Positions 10,553-23,439 of a stretch of 64,000 nt of DNA are shown piece after piece; within the stretch, counting starts at the first letter, position 1, and every line of letters begins with the position of its first letter. Origin of the DNA: Chionoecetes opilio (taxonomy: Eukaryota; Arthropoda; Malacostraca; Decapoda; Majidae). The stretch is from contig JACEEZ010019764.1 of the NCBI GenBank assembly GCA_016584305.1, positions 260,001 to 324,000 of the forward strand, given 5' to 3'. A program made the position numbers and the translations under genes. The notes beneath the pieces were generated by a model that worked only from the letters and a program-made list of their open reading frames with translations, was not told the DNA's origin and searched no databases.

Positions 10553-10933
10553 AATAATAATAAGGATAATAATAATGATAATTATAATAAAAATTATATT
10601 AACAATTCATATATTTCTCTATTTCCTGACTGCATGTGTATATCTGTAGTGAGAACGAATAAACAACACAATTAAGATCAATGTTATGTATGTTGCATGT
10701 ATTTATAATGACATAAGGGGGTCAATGCTTGTACAGACTACCTATAAACTTCTTTGAGACACCATCTACGGGTAGATAGGCCTACAGTTCATACAAAATT
10801 ATCAGAAACAAAGTGAAATGACGTAAAAATAACACAGCAATCAAACAGATGTCATATAACTCTGAGTATATGAGCAACAAATCGAAAATAGTCACACCAT
10901 TTACTCTATGCTATTTATATTTCACGTCCGTTT

Positions 10934-10992
10934 ACAGGAACTACCACGTGTAGGCCTCGCGGCCTCTTGTAGCTTCCTTATTTTCTTATGTC
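10934..10992 (+). repeat. CR1-type LINE 3' tail, plus orientation
   Basis: CAGGAACTACCACGTGTAGG and the following CTTGTAGCTTCCTTATTTTC match the reverse complement of the 3' end of the LINE at 12018-14302. This is a very short 5'-truncated insertion. Confidence 0.8.
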
Positions 10993-11045
10993 CCCCCGAA
11001 GCAGGTTGTTTACCAGTTCCACATCGACTTGTGCTACGGCCTGTG

Positions 11046-11110
11046 ATTGGTCCCCCACACACCTACAGCCAATCAGGGCCAGGCTTGCAAAACACAGTTT
11101 CCATGGAAAC
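11046..11110. promoter_or_regulatory. RFX X-box with two CCAAT boxes
   Basis: GTTTCCATGGAAAC at 11097-11110 is a perfect 14-bp palindrome matching the RFX X-box consensus (GTTNCCATGGNAAC). An inverted CCAAT (ATTGG, 11046-11050) and a forward CCAAT (11069-11073) lie 24-50 bp away in a locally GC-richer stretch. RFX and NF-Y sites commonly co-occur in animal promoters. No adjacent gene is recognised, so its target is unknown. Confidence 0.4.
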
Positions 11111-11149
11111 GCGCCGAGCGGAAGAAACGGAGAGGGGAGAGGTTCTGCA

Positions 11150-11345
11150 GACCATCGAGGTATAATATAAGGAAAGGCCCTCAGATGCATGAAGGTATAA
11201 TATAAGGAGGCCCTCAGGTGGGTTCTGTTCAGTCCGTTCACTCCATAAAGGTATAATATAAGGAGACCCACACACGGGTTCTGTAACTTCTGTTCACTCC
11301 ATGAAGGTATTATATAAGGAGAGGCCCTCACAACGTTTCTGTTCA
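11150..11345. repeat. Short minisatellite with TATAATATAAGG motif
   Basis: Four imperfect units of about 50-65 bp, each containing GGTATAATATAAGGA, a GGCCCTCA or GACCCACA motif and usually TTCTGTTCACTCC. Confidence 0.8.
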
Positions 11346-11577
11346 CTCCTCAGTGAAGCAAGGGGGCGGAGCCAGCCAATTACATCCAAAACATTGGTTT
11401 TCTCGTGCGCAAATTGTCAGTGAATTTTTTTTTAAAGGCCTCTTCCATTTGTGCCCAAGTTCCAGGAACCTTCTTTCAGTTCAGGGTTGGGTTCAGTTCC
11501 TGGTTCTGAGTTCGCGTGTCACAAATGGAACGCAAAAACACCGTTTTTTTGTTTACAAACAAACTCAGCTGCGCGGC

Positions 11578-11977
<400 letters not shown>

Positions 11978-12017
11978 TGCAGCAGGATCTTAGGATCTCT
12001 TGAGTACCACATACAGG

Positions 12018-14052
12018 TCTTAAGAACATAAGAACATAAGGAAGCTACAAGAGGCCGCGAGGCCTACACGTGGTAGTTCCTGTCACCTAACACTACCTAC
12101 ATCCACCTTTCATCCCGATCCATGAACCTATCCAGCCCCTTTAAAGCTCCCTAATGACTCCGCACTAACTACCCGTCTACTGAGACCATTCCATTCATTC
12201 ACCACCCTATTTGTGAACCGGCTTTTCCCTATTTCCTTTCTAATTCTACGCTTTTCCAGCTTGAATCCGTTACTTCTTGTTCTACCCTGGTTAAAAGCCG
12301 TAAGAACTTTTCCTACCTCTCCTTTATTAAATCCCTTTATCCACTTAAAAATTTCTATCAGATCGCCCCTTACTCTGCGTCTCTCGAGTGAGTAATTTTA
12401 ATAACTTCAATCTCCTCTCCTTCAATCAATCTCCAATCTCCTTCAAGGGTGGTGCTGCCGCACCACCCTTGAACCTCCACACTGTGTTCACACCATTACA
12501 AAACACACATAACATGACCTATCTATCAAGCACTAAACCTACCCCCACAAACTAGTAGTAGTTAGCCATAGATTACAGCTTTCAACTTTCCTCACAAATT
12601 CCATGCAGTTTTTCTATATTGCATGGTATCACTTCTTTTCCGGCCAGCTTCGGCTGGAGGGATGGGTGGGTGAGGAGGAGCCTTCTACTTCCTATCCTTT
12701 CTCTCTTATTATCTAGTTAGTGTAGTATAGTTAAAGCAAACAGTCTTGTAAGGACCTATCGGTCTGTTGCTGTTTGTGTTTCCTTTGTATTCCTTTGTAT
12801 TCCTCTCATAACTAAAGTTACGCATCCCTTGTATCATTTTGGTCATCCTTCTCTGCACTGTTTCTAACAAGGCTATATCCATCCTGTAATATGGAGACCA
12901 AAACTGAACCGCATAGTCTAGGTGAGGCCTGACTAGAGCCAGATAAAGATTTAGAATAGCTTCCGCACTTCTACTTTTAACACTTCTGGTAATGAATCCT
13001 AATACTCTATTAGCTCTATTTCTGGCCTCAATACATTTTTTCCTAGGTCGGAGGTCTGGGCTCACCCTCACTCCAAGATCTTTTTCACTTTCTGATCTTT
13101 TCAGCGATACATTGCTTATGGTGTATCTATTACCAGGGTTTTTTCTACCAACATTCATAACGCTGCATTTATCAATATCAAATTCCATCTGCCATCTGAC
13201 TGCCCACTCGTTAAGTTTATCTAAGTCTCCCTGCAATATGTTTACATCAGACTGTGATCCAATAATCCTACCTAACATCAGCAAACTTGCTGATATCACT
13301 GCTAATCCCACTATCCAAGTCGTTGATGTAAATCAAAAATAGTAATGGACCCAAAACAGACCCTTGTGGAACTCCATTTGTCACCAGTCCCCATTCAGAT
13401 TTAGAACCATTAATTGTAACCCTTTGTTGCCTATTACTTAGCCAAGCTCTGATCCAATGAAGAACCTTCCCATCTATTCCATGAGCCCTAAACTTATTTA
13501 AGTCTCTCTCGTGTGGTACTTTGTCAAATGCCTTACTAAAGTCCAGATATATGATATCATAATCCTTATCATTATCTGCCGTCTCATAAACTTTCCTATA
13601 ATAACTCAATAAATTGGTGAGACATGACCTACCCTTGGTGAATCCATGTTGTGAATCATTGATCAAACTATGTTTATCTAAGTGCTCTCTAATGTTTTTT
13701 GTAATAATAGATTCCAATAATTTACCCACCACTGACGTTAGACTTACGGGTCGATAATTTGACTTTAGTCCTCTGTCTCCCTTCTTAAATATGGGAACAA
13801 CATTTCCTTTCCTCCACAATAATGGCACATCGCCTATCTCAACCGATTTCCTAAAAATGTGCACTAACGACTCACTAACAACCTCCTTGAATTCCTTTAA
13901 TACCCTGGGATACACTTGATACACCTGGGATACACCAAGTGGCGCTGGCCTGCGCCACCAACGGGCGAGGACCAACCATCAGAGCCCTCAAGTGAACCTC
14001 CAGAGCCTACCATCCGAGCCCTGGGTCACCACTGCCTACAGGCGCTATAGGC

Positions 14053-14111
<59 letters not shown>

Positions 14112-14302
14112 AAAAAACAAAAAAACAAAAAAACTTCATCTGGTCCTGGCGATTTAAATTTTTTCATTTTGTCTATACCCTCTTCCACCATTTCCCTAGT
14201 TATCACAATATCTTTGAGTTTCTCCTCATCGCATCCTTTGAACATCTGTTCACTATCAGGTATTATATATATTATATGGTTGTGAAGTGCAGTTCTATAC
14301 AC
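12018..14302 (-). pseudogene. CR1-type LINE, RT domain, 5' truncated and frameshifted
   Basis: Minus-strand RT frames run from KFKSPGPDEV (about 14140) through NYRPVSLTSVVGKLLE, YLDFSKAFDKVPH and GVPQGSVLGPLLFLIYINDL to KFAD, where a frameshift near 13270-13310 breaks the FADD motif. The frame resumes with LDKLNEWAVRWQMEFDIDKC and LALVRPHLDYAVQFWSPY. The 3' part (12018-12430) is a decayed C-terminus. It ends in repeats of the 8-mer TTATGTTC, the terminal signature of CR1 elements. A SINE with an AT tract is inserted at about 13936-14132. Copies of its 3' tail are spread through the window. Confidence 0.88.
13936..14132 (+). mobile_element. 5'-truncated SINE inserted in the CR1 LINE, with AT tract
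   Basis: GGGCGAGGACCAACCATCAG ... CAGGCGCTATAGGCATAAAT matches the 3' half of the SINE at 14841-15213. An (AT)n of about 50 bp (14058-14108) and an A-rich tail follow. It splits the LINE RT frame just after SPGPDE. Confidence 0.75.
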
Positions 14303-14700
14303 GTGTCACTATTTAGGTCAGTGTAGCACTGCGTGTCACCTTAGATAAGGGTGATTTAGGGTGTTCAGGTGACAGGGAGACGTAGCAGCGGCCACGCCAT
14401 AACACTAATAGTCACTATTTTAAACTATACACACCTTCTACCACTAAATCACTAGCAACACAGGCTTTTTCCTTATATATCTTAATATGTGATACATCAA
14501 AACTCCTTAAAACCCAAGCATTCCAAAGTGAAATGAGAAAATAATACAATTATGTTGAGTTGACCATTCGAGCGGCGAAAGCGGTCTCATATGCAGGGGA
14601 AAAGAAAAGGAAAAAAAAAAAAAAAAAAAAAAAAAATCACGCAAATGGAGTCCGTTACATCCGAAGTCCGTTACATCGAGGTTTGACTGTACTTGTGTTT
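14290..14700. repeat. Dispersed repeat shared with 30700-30975
   Basis: ACACGTGTCACTATTTAGGT, the AAGGGTGATTTA motif, CACCTTCTACCAC and ACTAGCAACACAGGCT recur in the same order at 30709-30970 inside the Tigger-like element. The right part has an A run (14609-14636) and two copies of GTCCGTTACATC. It is probably a TIR-element interior of the same group. No coding frame. Confidence 0.6.
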
Positions 14701-14812
14701 ATATGCATAAGACTGCAATTTAAAGTTTAAGCCTTAGTCTTAATTTTGTATCTTTGATTCATACTGCATTGTAATTCAGCAATGTATACAGACTTTGTGT
14801 CTAGAATACTAC

Positions 14813-14840
<28 letters not shown>

Positions 14841-14885
<45 letters not shown>

Positions 14886-15213
14886 TTTGTGCCTATAGCG
14901 CCTGTAGGCAGTGACTTCTAAGGCTAGGATGGTAGTCCCTGCAGGTTCACTTGAAGGCTGTGATGGTTGGCCTTGTCCAGTCCTCGCCCGTGGTGGCGGT
15001 CAGGATTTTTATAGTGACGCCTGTGATTAGAGGCTCATGCCGCCCCCGTGTCCTCCGATGCACTCGCAATCGAAGGTAGAGTTGATGGGCAGCATGTGGG
15101 TGTTCTTAGGCCACTCGACGGTGCAGAAATTTTTTGATTTTCTTCGGAGATCGAACTCGGGTCAGAAAGAACGCCACTCTGAGACGCTAACCACTCTGCT
15201 ACCACCTCCCCAT
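14841..15213 (-). mobile_element. tRNA-derived SINE, nearly full length
   Basis: Read on the minus strand: an A box in GGTAGCAGAGTGGTTAGCG (about 15205), a B box in GAGTTCGATCTCC (about 15150), a body, and a 3' end AGGCGCTATAGGCACAAATG with an A tail (14847-14881). An AT run (14817-14846) abuts the tail. Partial copies lie at 2009 and 13936. Confidence 0.8.
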
Positions 15214-15613
15214 CCAGTTTAAACAAATACCAATGATTTTTGTCATTATTACAAAGGCCAACAATGTGATTATCTTGTGAGCCCTGAACTATTGTGATCC
15301 AGCAGCAACAACCAACTTCTTGTACATCATTTTCAAGCATGCATGATAAACATCCTCACTTCCAATAAGGTTGGTAATGTTGAAGTAGAGGTGTATGAAG
15401 GTATGAAAAATGGAAGCTGAATTAATTGTTGTTTGCAAATAACAATGGACTGACTAGAAAATAAAGAGATCTGAATTAAAACGTTGGTCAAGGAATTTGA
15501 TAATATGCATAGTGAATGCTGTATGCTTGAGGAGGACAAGATCCCTTGTAAAATTGGAGAAGAATGTTATAATATACTAGAGAGGGGGAATAATAGATTG
15601 AGAAGGATGGGTG

Positions 15614-16551
15614 CATAGACCACTGTATACCTGGACTGTTCACGCGACAATGTTTTGAATTGCGGGGCTGCATAGGGGCCTGCGGGGCGCCCGACAAAGA
15701 AATATAGTGGTCTATGGACTATCATATAGACTGGTTTATCAGTATATATGGTATACTGTAATCTTCGTAAATGTTTATTCTATAATATTATCAAATAAAA
15801 AACAGTAAAACACGCTAAAGAAATGCCATTACGAGACTATGAAGAACTTAATATTCACTTAACTTTTCGCCATTTAAAACTTTGTGAGTCAACTTTGATC
15901 ATGAAGGGTATCAATAGAAGCGCAATTTTATTAGCTTTCCATTGATGTATTTCGTTATCTGATAAATTAATTACCACCATGCATAAATTAGCGTTAAATA
16001 AATAAAAAATCATCAATCGGGTAATTTTCCCGATTGATGATGTTATTTATTTACTTATATATTTCGTTTTCTGATAAATGAATTAGTACCATGTATAAAT
16101 TAGCGTTGACTAAATAAATAACCTCATCAATCGGGAAAATTACCAGATTGATTTTATTTATTTAGTTAACGCTAATTTATGCATGGCTCTAATTCATTTA
16201 TCAGATAACGAAATATAGCAATGGAAAGCTAATAAAATTGCGCTTCTATTGATACCCTTCATGATAAAAGTTGACTCGCAAAGTTTTAAATGGTGAAGAG
16301 TTTAAGTGAATATTAAGTTCATGCATATTTCTTCATAGTCTCGTAATGGCATTTCTTTAGCGTGTTTTACTGTTTTTTATTTGATAATATTATAGAACAA
16401 ACATTTACGAAGATTACAGTATATCATATATACTGACAAACCAGTCTATATGATCCGTATATATATATATGAATCCGAGCGGCCCTCCGACTTCAGGCCC
16501 TTGCGCGACAAGCCGATATTCCGTGCGCAGTCCAGGTATACAGTGGTCTAT
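15614..16551. mobile_element. 938-bp palindromic foldback element
   Basis: Outer ends ATAGACCACTGTATACCTGG / CCAGGTATACAGTGGTCTAT are followed by arms of more than 400 bp that pair almost throughout (for example AAGAAATGCCATTACGAGAC against GTCTCGTAATGGCATTTCTT). The arms meet around 16050-16100. GATGGGTG directly flanks both sides (15606-15613 and 16552-16559), a 7-8-bp target duplication. No frame of note. The superfamily is uncertain; hAT-like duplication length. Confidence 0.88.
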
Positions 16552-16559
16552 GATGGGTG

Positions 16560-17680
16560 GGAAGTACAGGAGTAGAGTGCTTGGCCAGGGGCAAATAAAT
16601 GGACATTTGTCATGTCCATCCTCTTGAGGGAATTACAAGAAAAATATATTAGTGTAGATAACATTACATATGAAAACAAATAACTTTCTTCTCTAGGTTC
16701 TTTGTTCATCGATCACTTTTTGCTAAACTTAAACACACAACACTTGCTTAGCTTAGCTTGCTTGGGGAGTGTTAGAACAGATGACAATAAGGGTACATTT
16801 TATTACACTTTTAAAGTGCAACACATATCAGAGAAAATATATCTTTTAGTGTGTTGCTCAACCAATGACCACTGGCTCCCTCGCTCCACCAGTGTTGGCT
16901 GACGTGTGGTGACCAAACACACCCTAGAACACACCTTCAATAGGATGCTCATGAACACGTTACTGTAAGGTCAGACAGAGTGAGGGAGCAGGTGGCCACA
17001 CTGTCTCCCCTCTTGCATACCCTCACTCACAGCTCACACACTTGGGTATCCTTTGACAAATCATAAAAACAAAAGGGAAGTGTTAAAAAATTAGCATTCA
17101 TTGCACAGTAAAAGCTGTTAAGTTATGAATATACAATATTGACCCTGTGAGTGAGACAACACATACACTCCTTCCTTTTGTCTATTCTCACACACACACA
17201 CACACTCTCTCATCCATCAGCACTACAATCTGCTAACCACAAACAATGCAACGTAATGTATTCATGGCACATTATTATTTATTTATTTTGCATCACCAAT
17301 CAGCTCAATAACATAACATTTCACTACTTTTAATTATGCAACTCTACAGCGTCACACCTTTTTTGTATTTTCTTATTTCATCTCTCCGAAGGCAGCGGTA
17401 ACCTAAGTGTTGGGGGCGCAGCCTTGTTCTTTGGGTCGCTAATGAGGCTCATTGATGTCCCTCTATTGGCTCCCTTCTAATGGAATACCAAGCGGAGGGA
17501 GGACATCAGGGAGGGGGAGGGGCGAGGTAGGACTGGTGAGAGGGCTGTGTTGCACCCCCACACACCTCAAAGGGGTGCTGGCAAGGCTACTACTAGTGTG
17601 TGTATGTGTGTGCGTGCGTATGGTTATGCACACATACGGAACCTCCAAATTGTGTTCTGGATGTCTCGGGCTCATACTGG
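16560..17680. other. No gene recognised
   Basis: AT-rich unique-looking sequence with a short CA/CT run (17189-17210). From 17400 it becomes GC-richer. No domain, splice-supported exon or TIR pair is seen. Confidence 0.4.
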
Positions 17681-17682
17681 AG

Positions 17683-17835
17683 GCCGTGTTTGGCATCCCT
17701 GTGGCCCTGGAGGCCGTGTTTGGCATCCCTGTGGCCCTGGAGGCCGTGTTTGGCATCCCTGTGGCCCTGGAGGCAGTTTGGCATCCCTGTGGCCCTGGAG
17801 GCAGTGTTTGGCATCCCTGTGGCCCTGGGTGCACC
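17683..17835. repeat. 30-bp minisatellite in a GC-rich patch
   Basis: About five units of GTGTTTGGCATCCCTGTGGC plus CCTGGAGGCC, with two units 3 or 5 bp shorter. Because 30 is a multiple of three, several frames stay open. This is not evidence of coding. Confidence 0.9.
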
Positions 17836-17849
17836 ACGTGGACGGCGGC

Positions 17850-20318
17850 CTCGCCTACGGCTTTGTGTGTGCATGTTTGTCTCAGCATTCTCCACCAACC
17901 TGCAGCTTAATGTTTGACTTTCTCGACACACACCAGCTCAGTGCTGAAGCTTTGTATCAATACAAGTGAACATTTCCAGTAACAACATACTATTACCCTA
18001 AATCTTGTAATCTTGTCAGTTTACTACAGTTTGTCTGATGAATTCAGCTAATACATAACATTCAGCAGCAATATACTATTGCTCTCTTCATTCAGTTGGC
18101 TGACCACAAATCTGCCACAGCAATCTCCTAATACATGTGAAAACCAGCAACAACTACACTCCCTGTACATCATAGCATAATTACTGTTTGTCACTGAACT
18201 TTCTTACTCCTTTATTCCTCTTCCTCCACCTCTTCATGGGAAATAAGAAGGGGCGGAAGTAGGAGAAAGGTATTAATAGTATGAAAGCAATATCATCGTT
18301 GCTGAACATCAAGTATTACTGAAAAATGTAAATAATATTCCTTTCATACAAGTGATAGTCTCCCACACAAGTGGGATGTTATCCAAGAAAAAGTAAAATG
18401 CATTTCCCTTTTTACTCAGGATTTAAAGGGATTAAAAACTTTTACAATATCAAGCATAAATCAAAACATAATGAATAGTGGTAAAAATTGTAACATTGTT
18501 TTGTATGTTTAGGATGTGAAAATAGTTTTAATTGTTTATGAACAATCTGCAATCTTAATTTAAGTGCAATCCACATGTTTGGGAAAGTGCCTTTTGTATA
18601 AAAAAAAAAAAAAAAAAAAGATATTTTTGTTTAACCCAAATGCTCTACACAACATCGTAAACCTTTGATTGGGTGGATTTTGGTAATTTGGTCCAACAAG
18701 TTGCTCAGATCGTTCCCCGCCTTACGTGGCCTGTCCACCCCTTTGGCAGCAAGGCGTGGGCCAGCTGGTGTCTTGCAGCACACACACACACAAAGAAGGG
18801 CAAGACTTCCAGTTCAGCCGGTTATGAAGTCACAACTCCTCAGCTTAAATCTTTCACCTATTTTCGGCTAAGTGAACAGAGCTTATGGCATTTAGGGAGT
18901 TAAGACTATTGTATCTCACTCTATTCAAACCATAGTTCTTTACAATGTGTATATGTGCCCATGCATGCATGTGCATGCACAACAAGACACCAGAAATGAT
19001 CACCACCAGGCAAGAAAAGGTGGTAAACAGGTGAAATTTGAAGTGTCAGACAGACGAATATTCATATATATTGAAAAATACAAGAACTAAAATTTGCACC
19101 TGCAAGATTTGATGTTCCCATTTACCCCTCATTACTAGTCCAATGTATCGCGTTTACTCTAATAACAAAAATTATGACCATCACCATCATCATCATCATC
19201 ATCATCATCAGACTCCATTTTGCACACTACTAATCAATGAATCCAACCCTGAATCCTTGCCCTGCTTTCCACAGCCAGCTTCCTGAATCCCTCTGAAAAG
19301 GATAATATAAGGCTCTCAACCCTACAGACTCCAAAACTGTAATTGAAGTACCTAATTCCCGAGACATTTGGATCCGGGACCAATGTCTTGTCTGTCCCCT
19401 GCATGTCATTCAAGACAGGTGAAAGGAACATGGGTGGAGGGATGGGAACCCCTTCCTTAAGAGCTTTACTTTTCACAAAACAATACCAAAGCAGTGAGGA
19501 TTTTCTTTTGTATTTTGTTAATTCATTATTCATTTTTTAATGTTATTTTGTAGAAGTAGGGAATTATAAGTTATGTGAAATAATGTTTTATTCAATATGC
19601 TGGATGGAGACTGAAAAAACCACCCACGAGCTACTTGGATGGTTAATAGTTATATTTTGTTCTCTATACTTTCTATTCTTATAATTCAACTAACTTTCTT
19701 GGGCACCTTTGTGGTCTCTGATATATATATATTACCAGCACAGCCAACTGATGGTAGGTGACTGTAGAGGCCATCCTGCATTGCACCATAGCTACAGTGG
19801 GGTATTGTCTCGTGCAGCTCATTCATGCCACAAGTGTGCTGCTGCTCCATAGAAATCAACACAAGAGGCCTTAAAAACAATCCCATTCAATGAAAAAAAA
19901 AAAAAAATCTGTCGCAGCCTCCCTGTAAAAGCTCCCTAAAATGAAATTATAATGCACTATTTACCATAACACCTTGCCAATATCAAAAGTAATCATATAA
20001 AAACATGTGCCAATATCTAAAGTAGTAAAAAAAAAAAAAAAATAATAATTTAGTGCACATCATGTACAAAGCCAGCGTTGGAGACAATAATTAGGTTAAG
20101 ATATGAAGTCTTGCAGGAAGGGGGTGGAAGTGACAGGGCAGGCAATCAATTACTGACACATAAACTGAGGCCCAAGACTTGTATATTATGAGATTAACAT
20201 ATTTTGGTAAAGCCGTGGATAGATATTGCATCATCTTCACCTTACGGAGCCATGTTAAAAATTTAAAGACAAGTTGTCATCAGATGTATGGCAATAGTTA
20301 AACAAGCATGAGAAGCAC
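17850..20318. other. No gene recognised
   Basis: Mostly AT-rich sequence with A runs (18600-18619, 19892-19907, 20028-20042) and a (CAT)n run (19182-19210). A GC-richer island at 18690-18860 has an open plus frame but no recognisable domain or splice support. Confidence 0.4.
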
Positions 20319-20396
20319 TTAGAGCTCAACAGTGGTGGAAGAAGCGGGTGCTACAAGGTTCAGCTTGTCAGTGTGGCGGAGCAAGCAGCACACGGG
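20319..20396 (-). CDS. Candidate terminal exon, unidentified
   Basis: On the minus strand TCTTGCAG precedes 20396. The following 26 codons (including CCLLRHTDKLNLV) end in TAA at 20319-20321 with no earlier stop. It starts in phase 0 and the candidate exon at 22357-22421 ends in phase 0, so they could be consecutive. No homolog is recognised and no AATAAA is seen close downstream. Confidence 0.2.
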   Translation of the reverse strand, partial: PVCCLLRHTDKLNLVAPASSTTVEL

Positions 20397-20499
20397 CTGC
20401 AAGACAAGCTTCTGGCAAATGTTTGCATGACCACCACTTCATCCAGCAACAAAATTCACTTCATGGAGTCTTGTTGTTCATAAAAGACACCTTAATATA

Positions 20500-22340
20500 T
20501 TCAATAACAGTGAGTGACAGAAGGATTGATTCAGGTGCATGGTAAAGCTTGCCTCAGACCAGAGCTTAACACAACATTGCCCAACAAATCAGTGCTCATT
20601 TGACTAGCATATCCAACACTTGTCCCTTCTGCACATGGCAAACATGTTACATGCACTGCATGACTGCTGGAGGTGGGGGGGGCGAAGCAAACTTCCACCA
20701 TGGTGTAGGATAATCAAGACAAACTTACAAAAAAAGGAATTCATAAATTTGAAAAATCAAATGACAAATTAAACCCCTGTATACAATATTTGCTATATCA
20801 TAACGCACTCTTTTTTCTAGAGAAATGCCTTCAAAATTCCCGCTGCCTCATTACCACGTAAAGGTCAAGGTACAAAGAAAAGTTTGCTAACCCTCATTAT
20901 CCCTAGTCACAAGATATAAGCAGCTATCAATAATGGAACTTATTCCTACTGAAACACTCCTAATGCTTACAAAATTAACTGGTTACTGCACCCTCTTTAA
21001 CTAAATCAGATAATGATAATTACTGAATTAACACAAATGGATAGTCGATTATATATATTCATTCAATAATAGCGGACTCTGGTAGTTATGATGCAAAAGC
21101 GGGACCCCATTTGTGATCTTAATTCAACACAGCCCTAAACCCCACCCGATGCTACGGGAGCTGGAGGCACACACGCCCGGCATTCACACGCCCTGTGGGG
21201 GCATGTACGAGTTGTTTCTGATGTGAACACATATAGAATTGGGCTAAACTAGATTGGCTTAGATTTGCTGGTTTGATAAGCTATCAAATCCTATAAAAAA
21301 AAACAATCTAACAAAACCTAGCTTATCATAGTGTGTCTTACCACTTGCAGCATGTTATGATACAGGAAATAAGGTATATACGTATGCATATACATATCCA
21401 CAATTAGGGAGGGGACAAGTACAAAAGGCAGGCTAGGTATAAGTAACGGGATGGCTTGGTATCATAGGAAGGATTAGAGCCACAATTCACAGCCTGTTGG
21501 GATGCCATTAGATAGTTGCTAGTACGTACACACGCTTATAAGCATGCTACACAACTGTCCTACCATGCTATGTCTATCTAGCTATCTCTGACACCCGTTC
21601 CTAAAGGCAACTCCCCCAGAGGGATGCACACGACAGATGTCTCTATTCCTGTCCTTGCATTCCCTCCTTGCATGTTCTAATCTATTCATTCTTATCTCAC
21701 CCCTTTCTCTAACATACTCTAGCACTCCTGTCTTCCCATGTCACTGGGGATCGTCCTCTATTACCCAACACATCTACTTCACCCCTACATACTCTCTTAG
21801 TCATCTCACTTTCTGCAATTCTCTCTAAATGGCCAAACCACCTCAGAGTTGCATTTCACTCCTTCAACCATTCCACATTTCATCCCCTCATCCTTACTTG
21901 ACATACCAAACCTAATAATACACTTTCAATACTTTCACCATCAATCCTTCTCACACCACAGGTACCACACGCTTGGCGCAGTGGCAGTGGCAGGTTTTAT
22001 CACGCCGTGTAAATCTACATTATCCTGTAACTGAGTCAGATAATACCCCACTGTATCACCACTTACTGCAATCAGTTAGTACATGGTATGATAAGCCTCT
22101 ACCCATGCATTGCAGTCCGTATATCCTGAACATTCATCTTTGAAGGCTGGACTTATTATGGCGACATCATAGATCTACTGACTTGAAATCATTACCAATA
22201 ACATTGTCAACTATCACATGAACAGGAGTACTGACGATGATGATCAATGATAACAAAAAAATGAATAATAATAATAATAATAATTGATAATAATAACCAT
22301 AATAATAATAGAATAGAATAACAATACCAACGACAATGAT
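20500..22340. other. No gene recognised
   Basis: AT-rich sequence. (AAT)n tracts at 22260-22325 sit beside the candidate exon at 22357. Nothing else is recognised. Confidence 0.35.
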
Positions 22341-22356
22341 CAAAACTGACTTACAC

Positions 22357-22421
22357 CTGAGACCCCCGTGGCATGAGCACAAACCAGACCTTCACCTCCT
22401 CAGCGGTGACCTTGAACCACC
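22357..22421 (-). CDS. Candidate internal exon, unidentified
   Basis: The 65-bp minus-strand segment lies between CCCCTGCAG and TCTCAG|GTGTAAGT, a strong donor. It reads GWFKVTAEEVKVWFVLMP and six more codons without a stop. GC content is well above its surroundings. No family is recognised. Confidence 0.3.
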
Positions 22422-22886
22422 CTGCAGGGGCTTCTGTCACGTGGCACGGCAGGCAGGGCATGGCAGGGTGGGGCAGGGGTTGGCACAGCTCTCTGCCCAC
22501 CTCACTATTTCTAGGACCGACACACACGTATGCACGCACACACACACACACTTAGTAGTCTGCAAAATGAGGACAAACTTTACAATATGGAAAGGTTCGT
22601 CACTAAGATACAAACATGTTCTTGTTCTCCACATCAGAGGCAGAAACAGTCAAGTTACTCTGAGAATCCTAATATCAAGCAAAAAGTAACAAAATACTTA
22701 AACTACATAACAAATTTACATGTCTGTATGCCATATCTTACTCTACTTGCATCAAAAGATTCTTCAATGCATTGATTCAGTTATAAAAAAAATTCTAATG
22801 AAGTGAAAACTTTAAAGATCCTCTGCTTTATGAAAATGGGGAGCATTGAACATAAAGGAACTGATTTAACATGAAATGTATATTAA

Positions 22887-23090
22887 CCCCTTGAGACCCA
22901 GAACGTAATTTCCATTGTAATTTGGCTACCATTAGACAATTCATAGTGAATATAAGCAATATGTAATAGATATGACCTGTTTAGTATCCTTGTCAACTAA
23001 CTAATTTGGTATATTAAGTTAATTCTAGTAATTTTATGGCTTACAACATACAATTTTTTATAGCAAAGGAAAGATCTCTGCGTGAAGGGG
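22887..23090 (+). mobile_element. piggyBac-like MITE, copy 1
   Basis: A 204-bp element begins CCCCTTGAGACCCAGA after TTAA (22883-22886) and ends TCTCTGCGTGAAGGGG before TTAG, a mutated TTAA. CCC/GGG termini with TTAA duplication are typical of piggyBac-group elements. Further copies are at 39740, 42296, 59282 and 60594. Confidence 0.85.
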
Positions 23091-23439
23091 TTAGTCATGT
23101 AATGGCAAGAGGCTACAACAGGTGAAAAAGCTCCGATATTCAGAAGTGGACATCGAGGCAAGGGGGTCCACGGGAGCCGAGCTGAGCTGAGCTGAGCCAT
23201 AGGTTGGGAGACAAAGCTAAGGTTTTGTGGGGTAGTATTTGTTTGGAGATGGGAATGTGGAGAAGCAAAAAGAACAATCAACAGTTTTTGGACGACCAGA
23301 GAAAAGAAGAGGAATGAAAAAGATATTAAAAGATAGAATAAGAGAAGACAACTAACTAAAGACCCAGACAGCAAGAAGAAAAACATCAGGGAGTGTCGAT
23401 AAAAAAGGCCAAACTCCCGACCCACAAATGAACTGAAAG

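Noticed and set aside
17452..17969. Repeat protein around LEAVFGIPVA units
   Set aside because: The 30-bp unit keeps several frames open on both strands. No start, splice or domain support.
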